Source of the DNA: Pseudomonadota bacterium
GTDB lineage: Bacteria > Pseudomonadota > Gammaproteobacteria > Burkholderiales > Burkholderiaceae_D
Assembly: GCA_023409175.1 (NCBI GenBank)
Contig: JAEYIG010000203.1
Location: 1-6,128, forward strand
DNA: 6,128 nucleotides
Reading direction: 5' to 3'
Shown here: piece after piece, positions 1-6,082 of the stretch
Layout of the letters: every line of letters begins with the position of its first letter
How positions within the stretch are numbered: position 1 is the stretch's first letter
Program-made: the position numbers and the translations under genes
The notes under the pieces: generated by a model
The model's input: the letters and a program-made list of their open reading frames with translations, nothing else
The model's database searches: none
Told to the model about the DNA's origin: nothing

Positions 1-827
1 CGTTCATGCTGGCCATCACGCTGGGACTGGAAGGCTTCGGGGAACTGCACCTGGCCTATGCGCCGATGGTCCTGTTGATGATCTTCGGGCTGGTCTGCCT
101 CGTCGGCTACGTCATGTACGCCAGATGGCATCCCATGCCGCTCTTTTCGCCTGACCTCTTCAAGGTACGGAATTTTTCCGTTGGCATCCTCGGGAACCTG
201 TTCGCGAGGCTCGGCAATGGTGCCATGCCTTTTCTGACCCCATTGCTGCTGCAGATCGGCATGGGCTATTCCCCGATGAAAGCCGGGATGACGATGATCC
301 CCATGACCGTCGGGGCCGTCATTGCCAAAAGCGCCGCCACACGGCTCGTCAACCGCTTCGGTTACCGGATGATCCTGACCGTCAATACGCTGCTTCTGGG
401 TGTCATGATCGCGCTCTTTTCGACCATTTCGAAAGAAATGCCTTACTGGCTCATGCTGTCGGTTTTCACTATCTTCGGCGTCATCAACTCGATGCAGTTC
501 ACGGCCATGAATACCGTTACGCTCGTCGACCTGTCTGAAGAACAGGCCAGCAGCGGCAACAGTCTCCTGTCCGTCATCATGCAGCTTTCCATGAGCATGG
601 GCGTCGCCATCGCCGCCGCCATACTGTCCGAATTCACCGATGGAACCGCCCTGACGGCCGCACACGACGTCCTCAAGGCGTTTGCCGGAACCTATCTGTG
701 TCTCGGTTTCCTGGCGGCCATCTCGACCGTCATCTTCATCCACATCACCCCTGACAGCGGCAAGGTGCCAAAAAAACAGGACAGGAAACAGCCCGGAAAA
801 CCCCTGCCGGTCGCACCGGAAAACTGA
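1..827 (+). CDS. mdtD: MdtD-like MFS multidrug transporter (DHA2 family), 3' part
   Basis: This is the C-terminal part of an inner-membrane proton-coupled efflux transporter of the major facilitator superfamily. The frame is open to the left edge, so the true start lies outside the window; the ATG at 6 is probably internal. About 274 codons are visible, against roughly 470 residues for E. coli MdtD. Resemblance to MdtD is recalled, not searched: the stretches around VNRFGYR (codons ~115-121 from base 6), SSGNSLL and IMQLSMS (~181-197) and LQIGMGYSP match its C-terminal half closely. About seven hydrophobic segments are visible, at roughly residues 19-41, 57-88, 91-112, 120-141, 147-173, 183-210 and 225-247. 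A Lys/Pro-rich cytoplasmic tail follows. In E. coli mdtD sits in mdtABCD-baeSR; here no RND pump gene follows. Substrate is unknown. The family call is firm; orthology to MdtD is likely. Confidence 0.85.
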   Translation, partial: FMLAITLGLEGFGELHLAYAPMVLLMIFGLVCLVGYVMYARWHPMPLFSPDLFKVRNFSVGILGNLFARLGNGAMPFLTPLLLQIGMGYSPMKAGMTMIPMTVGAVIAKSAATRLVNRFGYRMILTVNTLLLGVMIALFSTISKEMPYWLMLSVFTIFGVINSMQFTAMNTVTLVDLSEEQASSGNSLLSVIMQLSMSMGVAIAAAILSEFTDGTALTAAHDVLKAFAGTYLCLGFLAAISTVIFIHITPDSGKVPKKQDRKQPGKPLPVAPEN

Positions 828-894
828 TCCGGCCATCCGGAAGGCCCCATCAGAAGACGCTACCCTCTGGAATTCTGCACAGGAGAGTGTCATC

Positions 895-999
895 ATGTCA
901 TTGTTGCACGCGGGAAATGCTTCCGTGAACGGAACAAGACGTCGGTTTATGAACACAAAAATGTTTCCTTCATGCAAAATATTCTATATCCTAATATAG
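895..999 (+). CDS. Possible 34-residue small protein (hypothetical)
   Basis: A 34-codon ORF starts with ATG at 895 behind AGGAG at 881-885, a 9-base spacing and one of the best Shine-Dalgarno matches in the window. The peptide is basic in the middle (TRRRF, residues 14-18) and ends in a short hydrophobic run (IFYILI). Its TAG stop at 997-999 falls inside the right arm of the inverted repeat at 979-1004. I recognise no family. It could be a leader peptide, a small protein, a remnant of a decayed gene, or a chance ORF with a fortuitous ribosome-binding site. The only positive evidence is the Shine-Dalgarno sequence, so confidence is low. Confidence 0.22.
   Translation: MSLLHAGNASVNGTRRRFMNTKMFPSCKIFYILI
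921..934. repeat. Perfect 6+6 palindrome, 2-base spacer
   Basis: TTCCGT, two bases (GA), then ACGGAA. The short spacer suits a dimeric DNA-binding protein better than an RNA hairpin. It lies within the possible small ORF and about 190 bases before the first cyclase gene. Fourteen-base palindromes of this kind can occur by chance, so function is unproven. Confidence 0.3.
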
Positions 1000-1004
1000 A
1001 ATAT
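979..1004. promoter_or_regulatory. Perfect 11-bp inverted repeat, candidate operator
   Basis: The left arm ATATTCTATAT (979-989) and right arm ATATAGAATAT (994-1004) are exact reverse complements around the 4-base spacer CCTA. The element is almost entirely A/T, in contrast to the GC-rich genes on either side. No T-run follows on either strand, so an intrinsic terminator is unlikely. It lies about 45 bases upstream of the candidate promoter of the first diguanylate cyclase gene, and TAATAT inside it could itself act as a weak -10. A repressor or activator site is the best reading; the regulator is not identifiable from the sequence. Confidence 0.55.
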
Positions 1005-1049
1005 ACGGACTCGGTATGGGTTCGGCTCTAAACGCAGTAAAACATTATG

Positions 1050-1077
1050 TTGATTCCGAGCAACACTGTGTTAAACT
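1050..1077 (+). promoter_or_regulatory. Candidate sigma-70 promoter of the cyclase pair
   Basis: TTGATT (1050-1055) is a 4/6 match to the -35 box. A 16-base spacer separates it from TAAACT (1072-1077), also a 4/6 match. The -10 is preceded by TG plus one base, giving an extended -10 (TGTTAAACT, 1069-1077). Transcription would begin near 1084, about 30 bases before the ATG at 1116. A closely similar TGTTAAAGT stands upstream of the oppositely oriented EAL gene. The promoter is predicted by eye only. Confidence 0.4.
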
Positions 1078-1115
1078 GGATTTCACAAGGGTGCTTGGCA
1101 AAAGCATAAGGAAAC

Positions 1116-2429
1116 ATGGACAAGGTATTGGAAACGCTGGTTCTGCAGGACTATGAAGTCGTGCTTGTGGTCGACCCGGCTGCCGGCAGGTTCAGGAAAA
1201 TCATCTCCAAGCCGGATGCGCTTGTCCAGTTCCCTGACGAAGGACGGATGACCGAAGCCAGGGGGGTCGTCGCGGCTGATGATATCCACGAGGCTGACAG
1301 GAGCATTTTCCTGGCCGAGACGCAACTGGATCATGTCCTGATGAAAATGGGGAAAAGGGAACCCGTTTCCATCAAATACCGCCGTTACTCGCACACGAAA
1401 GACATCCATTACCGCAGCATTTCCTTCATTCCCCGAAACGACGGTACTTCTTTTGTCTGTGCCATCCGTGACGAAACGAAAGAGGTGAGACGACAATACG
1501 AGAGCAACCTGGATTTGCGGCTCAAGAACGAGGGTATCCGTTTCATTGTCGAAAACATGTGCGAAAACTTCATGATCGTGAATACGTCCACGCGTGAATG
1601 CACCACTTTCACCAACAGCGAAGGCAATATTGCCTGCAAAAGCAATTATGAAGACCAGATCAACTGGTTTGCAGACAATATCGTCGTTGCCGAAGACCGC
1701 GAAAGGTACCGCCAGTACTTCAGGATGGATTCCCTGATGGCGCGGGTGACGGAAGAGGGAGGCGTCGCGGGCATGACGGTTCCCGTCCATTACAAGGGAG
1801 ACCTTCACGACTTTGCCATCACCTGCACCCTGATCGACGACCCTTCCGAACGCCAGAAAAAATCCCGCTACCTCTTCCTGTGTTCACAGGACATCACCTC
1901 GATCAGGCAGGCCGAGGAACGTAACCGGGAATTGCTCCTGTCCAGCCAGTTCGATCCACTGACCCGGCTGTTGAACCGCTCCACGACCGAAAAGAATATC
2001 CGCGAACACATTTATGCGGCCAAAAACGATTCCTGGAACACGTTCATGATCCTGGACGTCGACCATTTCAAGAACGTCAACGACGAATACGGGCACATGA
2101 CAGGAGACGAGGTCTTGCGCTACATGGGCAATTGCATGAGGGAAGTGTTCCGTTCCAATGACATCCTCTGCCGGTGGGGCGGTGACGAATTTGTTGTTTT
2201 TATCAAGGGTTTTGCCGATGAGAAAGTATTGACGAACCGGCTGAATATCCTGCGCGACAAAATGGGTGTATTCTCAAGCAAGGGCATTCCCCTCTCTATC
2301 AACCTGTCGATTGGCGGGGTATGTGCGCCGAACGGGACGACCTTAAACACCCTTTATCAGAAGGCCGACGAGGCCCTGTACGAAGTCAAGAACCATGGAA
2401 GAAATGGAATATCGCTTGTCCGGCTCTGA
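1116..2429 (+). CDS. Diguanylate cyclase with two PAS-like sensory regions (paralogue 1)
   Basis: This 437-residue cytosolic enzyme is predicted to make cyclic di-GMP from two GTP. Residues ~8-120 and ~136-264 look like two divergent PAS-type sensory domains (VLVVD...GRF strand pattern; SQDITSI exit motif at 257-263). A helical linker follows (~264-279), then GGDEF from ~280 to the end. The catalytic features are complete: D314-V-D316 metal site, N322/D323, GGDEF at 355-359 and SIGG at 398-401. R346-S-N-D349 lies exactly where the RxxD product-inhibition I-site belongs. No signal peptide or membrane helix is seen. AAGGA at 1108-1112 precedes the ATG by only 3 bases; the next in-frame candidate upstream, TTG at 1095, runs into a stop. 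Its last 35 bases overlap the start of its paralogue. The cyclase call is strong; the PAS assignment rests on pattern only and the ligand is unknown. Confidence 0.93.
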   Translation: MDKVLETLVLQDYEVVLVVDPAAGRFRKIISKPDALVQFPDEGRMTEARGVVAADDIHEADRSIFLAETQLDHVLMKMGKREPVSIKYRRYSHTKDIHYRSISFIPRNDGTSFVCAIRDETKEVRRQYESNLDLRLKNEGIRFIVENMCENFMIVNTSTRECTTFTNSEGNIACKSNYEDQINWFADNIVVAEDRERYRQYFRMDSLMARVTEEGGVAGMTVPVHYKGDLHDFAITCTLIDDPSERQKKSRYLFLCSQDITSIRQAEERNRELLLSSQFDPLTRLLNRSTTEKNIREHIYAAKNDSWNTFMILDVDHFKNVNDEYGHMTGDEVLRYMGNCMREVFRSNDILCRWGGDEFVVFIKGFADEKVLTNRLNILRDKMGVFSSKGIPLSINLSIGGVCAPNGTTLNTLYQKADEALYEVKNHGRNGISLVRL

Positions 2430-3828
2430 CACTGAAGGAAGCCCTTCCTCCGGGGCAACGGCCTTCGGCGATGCCGATGTGCACCAGATACTTGAAACGC
2501 TCGTCCTCAACCGTTACGAAGCCGTGTTTTCCGTCGACATCGCCACGAGGCGGTACGCTTTCACCCGCGGGCGTGAAAATGCCAGGCTGAATGTCCCTGC
2601 CGAGGGATATTTTGAGGAAACCAACGAGCGGTTTTGTACTACGCAGATCCTTGCTGACGACCGTGAAGAGTTCCTGAAAGAGACACGTTTCGACCGGATA
2701 TTGTCCGAACTCGGCAAAAACGGGAAACATGCCGTCCGGTACCGTATCCTGAACCGGGACCGCCAGCTCCAGTACCGCAACCTGTCTTTCATCTATTCCG
2801 ATGACCGGCTTGGGCTGATCGGTGCCATCACCGATGAAACGGAAGACATCCTTGACCGTATCGAAAAAAGCCGTGATCTCTGGCTGAAAAACGAGTGCAT
2901 CCGGTTTGTCGTACGGCACATGTGCGAAAACTTCATCATCACCAATCCCGAAACGGATGAATCGACCACTTTCGTGCATGACCACCGGAAGATGCTCCCG
3001 AAAGCTTCCTGGAAAGAACAGATCCGGTGGTTTGCCGACAACATCGTCGTTCCCGAGGAACGGGAAGATTATCTGGCTTTTTTCGAAGCCGGTTCCATCG
3101 TCGAACGCATCCGGAAAAGCAATGGGGTCCTGAAACAGCCCTGCACCGTCAACTATTCCGACGGACGGCGCGACCTTGTCATCACCTGCACTCTGATCAC
3201 AGACCCTGAACCGGACGGGCAGGATGAACAGAAAACCTATTTGTTCACCAGTGCACAGGACGTCACTTCATTGAAACGTGCGCGCGAAACCGGAGACAGG
3301 CTTCTTGCCAAAAGCCGGCAGGATCTCCTGACAGGCCTCTATAACCGCGACACGACCGAAAAGATGGTCCGGGAATCCCTTTATAGCGGCAACCCGGATG
3401 AATGGAATACGCTTATCCTGATTGATATCGACCATTTCAAGTGTTTCAACGACACATACGGGCATATGCTGGGGGACGCCGTCTTGCGGTTCATGGGCGA
3501 TGCGATGCGTGAAGTCTTCCGTGCCAGCGACGTATTGTGCCGGTGGGGCGGGGATGAATTCGTCATTTTCATCCCCCGATTCAAAGACCAGGCCTCGCTC
3601 GAAAAGCGTCTGGCCGCCTTGCAGGCCAGGATGAAGGAATTCAGGAACCAGAAGGGGCCGCTGCCCATTACGCTGAGCATAGGCGGCGTCATCGCCAAAA
3701 ACGGCACGACATTGAATGTGCTTTTCGCGAAGGCGGACGAAGCGCTTTATACCGTCAAAAGCCGGGGCAGGGACGGCATCGTCCTTGACCGGATCGAACC
3801 GGTTCAGGAAACGGCGGAAATCCCGTAA
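2395..3828 (+). CDS. Diguanylate cyclase with two PAS-like sensory regions (paralogue 2)
   Basis: This 477-residue protein is a near-colinear paralogue of the preceding one. Residues 29 onward align with paralogue 1 from its Met1, offset 28 through the sensory half. One 2-residue insertion near 270-280 makes the offset 30 through the GGDEF domain. By hand count about 94 of 158 GGDEF-domain positions are identical. Catalytic parts are complete: D344-I-D346, GGDEF at 385-389 and I-site R376-A-S-D379. It should make cyclic di-GMP with product inhibition. No membrane segment is visible. The ATG overlaps the upstream gene by 35 bases in another frame, implying one operon and translational coupling. 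The Shine-Dalgarno sequence is weak. ATG at 2404 or GTG at 2479 are alternatives; GTG 2479 aligns with Met1 of paralogue 1 but has no visible ribosome-binding site. A ~10-residue tail (EPVQETAEIP) extends past the paralogue's end. The stop lies inside the convergent EAL gene. Confidence 0.92.
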   Translation: MEEMEYRLSGSDTEGSPSSGATAFGDADVHQILETLVLNRYEAVFSVDIATRRYAFTRGRENARLNVPAEGYFEETNERFCTTQILADDREEFLKETRFDRILSELGKNGKHAVRYRILNRDRQLQYRNLSFIYSDDRLGLIGAITDETEDILDRIEKSRDLWLKNECIRFVVRHMCENFIITNPETDESTTFVHDHRKMLPKASWKEQIRWFADNIVVPEEREDYLAFFEAGSIVERIRKSNGVLKQPCTVNYSDGRRDLVITCTLITDPEPDGQDEQKTYLFTSAQDVTSLKRARETGDRLLAKSRQDLLTGLYNRDTTEKMVRESLYSGNPDEWNTLILIDIDHFKCFNDTYGHMLGDAVLRFMGDAMREVFRASDVLCRWGGDEFVIFIPRFKDQASLEKRLAALQARMKEFRNQKGPLPITLSIGGVIAKNGTTLNVLFAKADEALYTVKSRGRDGIVLDRIEPVQETAEIP

Positions 3829-5795
3829 CTCACCGGGAGCGTATGGCTTTGCATGATGAAGTCGTCAAGCTCCGTGTCGGGTATCGGCCGTGAAAAATAA
3901 TAACCCTGCATCGACTGGCAACCGATTCGCTTCAATGCATCGAGCTGGCCGCGGGTCTCGACCCCTTCCACGATCAGTTCAAGCTGCAGACCCCGGGCGA
4001 TTTCCACGATATTCTTGATCAACAGGGCATAAACCTCCGATTTTCCGGCGCGGTCGATAAACGACTTGTCCAGCTTGATGCTGGAAATCGGCAATGCGGC
4101 AATATAGTTCAGGCTGGAATAGCCCGTCCCGAAATCGTCCAGTGAAAACCGGATACCCCGGTCGATGAACTTTTTCATGACCGACATGATGAAATCGAAC
4201 GACTGGATCATGATGCTTTCGGTCACTTCAATGACGATTTCCGAAGGGTCGATACCGTGACGGTCGATGATTTCCATGAATGCCGGAAAAAAGTCGCTCC
4301 TTGAAAACTGGATGGTCGACACGTTGATATGGATGCCAACCGCCGGCAACCCTTTCGATTTCCGCTCTGTCACCCTGCGGCAGGCATGTTCCAGGACGTA
4401 AAGGCCCAGATCGTGGATCAGGCCCTGTTCTTCGGCAATCGGGATGAATTCGTCAGGAGTGACCCACCCGAGATGATCGTCGTACAGGCGAAGGAGCGCT
4501 TCGGCCTTCGTATAGGCCTGATCCGAAAAGGAAAAAATCGGCTGGTAGAAAACCCTGAACGTCCCGTTATCCATGGCATTGCGGATCACGGAGGTCAACA
4601 GGGAACGTCGCTCCATCATTTTCCGGTCATGATCGTCAAATACCATCCGCCTGCCGTATTCCGACTCCGTATTGGTTTTCAGCTTGTATTCGGCATTGAT
4701 CAACAGGGCTTCAGGCGTACCCGCAAAAGAGGGGAACTCGATGAACACGCAATCCATCGGGATGTGGAAATTCTTTTCTTCATGCGAAAGGGCCATGAAA
4801 ACGTCCCGCCAGACATGATTCAGGACCGTTTGCCCGACCTCACGCGAATCCGTCACGAAAGCGAATTTGCAGCCTCCGACGCGATAGACCCTTCCGTCTG
4901 GCACATGGGAGAGGAAACCTTTTGCAAAACTTTTCAGGATAGCGTCCCCGCGTTCACGGCCGAAGAGCATGTTGACGTTGTTGAAATTCTTCACGCTGAC
5001 GAGGCACAGGTGGCCGGTTTTTCCTGATGAAATGGCCAGCTCGACATTCCGGTGGAACCCGGCATGGTTGCCGATATCCAGCATGGCATCGAAATAAGCC
5101 AGCTTTTTCAGGCTGGATTCATATTCCAGCCGATGGGTGACATCGTGACCGGTGAACACGGCAAGGTTTTCGTTCTGTACCGTTTTCAGCAAGACGCCGT
5201 CCAGACTCAACAGGCGCCTGAATTTGGGGTTGTACAGTTCGATGTTACGGGTGTGGTGCGCTTTCAGATCCGCCATCGGACAGACGTCACATGGGGTAGC
5301 TCTGTCCCAGAGCAACTCATGGCATTTTTTCCCCGGCGTCACTTCGGGAAGGAGTTCTTTCAGCATCCGGTTCGCGAAACGCAATTCAAATGTCTCACGG
5401 TCGATGATATAGGCGATGGCATGGAGGCTGTCCAGGACGTTTTCCGTCATGATCAGGCTGGACTTCAGGCCAGTGACATCCGTGCCGACACAGACGCAGC
5501 ATTCCCGGCCGTCGATTTCCGCATACTGGTAGTTCATCTTGAACCAGCGTGACGATTTTTCGAAGAAAACGGACTTGTCGACGGGCTGCCGGTTTTGCCT
5601 GACAGCGGCAAGCGGACAGTCAGGGCAGGGAGATCCCCGGCCGAAAAAGGCGGTGTAACAAAAATCGCCCACTTTTGCGTCCGGAAACGTTTCCGACGTC
5701 ACTTTATTCATCCATTGAAGGGCAAACGTCTCGAAATCAATAATGCTCGAAATGGAATGACTGTTTTCGACGATGAATTCTTCAATGGTGGCCAT
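3804..5795 (-). CDS. Dual Cys-PAS / degenerate GGDEF / EAL protein, probable c-di-GMP phosphodiesterase
   Basis: This 663-residue cytosolic protein is predicted to hydrolyse cyclic di-GMP to pGpG. Domains are two tandem PAS-like repeats (~15-110, ~127-222), a GGDEF-like domain (~228-390) and EAL (~398-648). The EAL residues expected for catalysis are visible: E432 of EALLRL, N491, E523 and E526 (EVTE), D553-D554 of DDFGTGYSS, K574, E610-G-V-E613 and Q630-G-Y. The GGDEF signature is GGCKF (307-311) and the DxD site reads S267-V-K269, so cyclase activity should be lost; GTP sensing or a structural role may remain. Each PAS repeat has C-x10-C-x2-C-P (Cys46/57/60 and Cys158/169/172), suggesting a metal, iron-sulfur or redox sensor. 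ATG 5795 is the first standard start after the upstream stop at 5850-5852, though no Shine-Dalgarno sequence is seen. The 3' end overlaps the convergent cyclase gene by 25 bases. Confidence 0.93.
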   Translation of the reverse strand: MATIEEFIVENSHSISSIIDFETFALQWMNKVTSETFPDAKVGDFCYTAFFGRGSPCPDCPLAAVRQNRQPVDKSVFFEKSSRWFKMNYQYAEIDGRECCVCVGTDVTGLKSSLIMTENVLDSLHAIAYIIDRETFELRFANRMLKELLPEVTPGKKCHELLWDRATPCDVCPMADLKAHHTRNIELYNPKFRRLLSLDGVLLKTVQNENLAVFTGHDVTHRLEYESSLKKLAYFDAMLDIGNHAGFHRNVELAISSGKTGHLCLVSVKNFNNVNMLFGRERGDAILKSFAKGFLSHVPDGRVYRVGGCKFAFVTDSREVGQTVLNHVWRDVFMALSHEEKNFHIPMDCVFIEFPSFAGTPEALLINAEYKLKTNTESEYGRRMVFDDHDRKMMERRSLLTSVIRNAMDNGTFRVFYQPIFSFSDQAYTKAEALLRLYDDHLGWVTPDEFIPIAEEQGLIHDLGLYVLEHACRRVTERKSKGLPAVGIHINVSTIQFSRSDFFPAFMEIIDRHGIDPSEIVIEVTESIMIQSFDFIMSVMKKFIDRGIRFSLDDFGTGYSSLNYIAALPISSIKLDKSFIDRAGKSEVYALLIKNIVEIARGLQLELIVEGVETRGQLDALKRIGCQSMQGYYFSRPIPDTELDDFIMQSHTLPVSYGISAVS

Positions 5796-5844
5796 AATGT
5801 CAATCGTGAATCGGGCTTGGTGTTCGGTATGGGCACATACGATG

Positions 5845-5869
5845 ATTGCCTATGTTTCCCATAGGCAAT
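5845..5869 (-). promoter_or_regulatory. Perfect 10-bp hairpin in the presumed leader of the EAL gene
   Basis: ATTGCCTATG (5845-5854) and CATAGGCAAT (5860-5869) are exact reverse complements around five bases. Read on the gene strand the loop is GGAAA. The element lies about 50-75 bases upstream of the EAL-gene ATG and just downstream of the putative transcription start, so it would form near the 5' end of the messenger. No T-run follows in either direction, so it is not a standard terminator. It could be an operator, an RNA-stabilising stem, or a site for an RNA-binding protein; GGA in a hairpin loop is the kind of site that CsrA/RsmA proteins recognise. The stem also contains the upstream in-frame stop. 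The structure is certain; the function is inference. Confidence 0.5.
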
Positions 5870-5882
5870 AAGCAATGTGAGA

Positions 5883-5891
5883 ACTTTAACA
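5883..5891 (-). promoter_or_regulatory. Candidate extended -10 promoter of the EAL gene
   Basis: On the minus strand this reads TGTTAAAGT: TG, one base, then TAAAGT, a 4/6 match to TATAAT. It is nearly the same as the extended -10 proposed for the cyclase pair. No good -35 box is found at 16-18 bases upstream, where the sequence is GGGGTC followed by a T-run, so an activator or the extended -10 would have to compensate. Transcription would start near 5876, giving a leader of about 80 bases that includes the hairpin at 5845-5869. Confidence 0.3.
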
Positions 5892-5954
5892 CAATAAAAA
5901 AAGACCCCGGACACCAAACTCCCCAAATTATCGAAAAACAACACCATGAGGGTT

Positions 5955-5978
5955 AAAAAACCGTTTTTTGCGGCTTTT
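5955..5978 (-). terminator. Weak terminator-like stem with T-run
   Basis: On the minus strand AAAAGCCG pairs with CGGTTTTT (one G-U pair) around the loop CAAAAAA, with a six-T run forming the 3' arm. The stem has only three G-C pairs, so it would be a weak intrinsic terminator at best. It would act on leftward transcription entering from the right edge, insulating the EAL gene. The AAAAAA-CCG-TTTTTT symmetry means the plus strand also carries a T-run. Confidence 0.25.
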
Positions 5979-6082
5979 CCCTCTGTGATTTCGGGGAAAA
6001 CACGCTGAATACCGGAATGTTTCACAGGATAAACTGGCCTTTGCCGACAAATTCGGTACAATACTTTTTTAAGAAAAAGGCC

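Noticed and set aside
831..846. GGCC-N8-GGCC imperfect palindrome after the transporter gene as its terminator
   Set aside because: The stem is short and no T-run follows, so there is no support for termination here.
1083..1808. 241-codon minus-strand frame opposite the first cyclase
   Set aside because: It lies antisense to a clear GGDEF protein gene, and its composition is that of a reverse-frame shadow with no recognisable domain.
3821..3838. TCCCG/CGGGA stem between the convergent genes as a bidirectional terminator
   Set aside because: The stem is only 5 bp with an 8-base loop and no T-run on either strand, so it does not qualify as an intrinsic terminator.
4329..5552. Two long plus-strand frames (4329-5027 and 5052-5552) opposite the EAL gene
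   Set aside because: Both are antisense to a protein with full EAL motifs and have no motif or ribosome-binding site of their own.
5796..5880. Cyclic-di-GMP riboswitch in the EAL-gene leader
   Set aside because: I see none of the conserved GEMM core sequence or its two-helix arrangement; only one simple hairpin is present.
5708..6061. 117-codon minus-strand frame with a hydrophobic stretch
   Set aside because: The hydrophobic run comes from T-rich intergenic DNA, the second part overlaps the EAL gene out of frame, and no good ribosome-binding site is seen.
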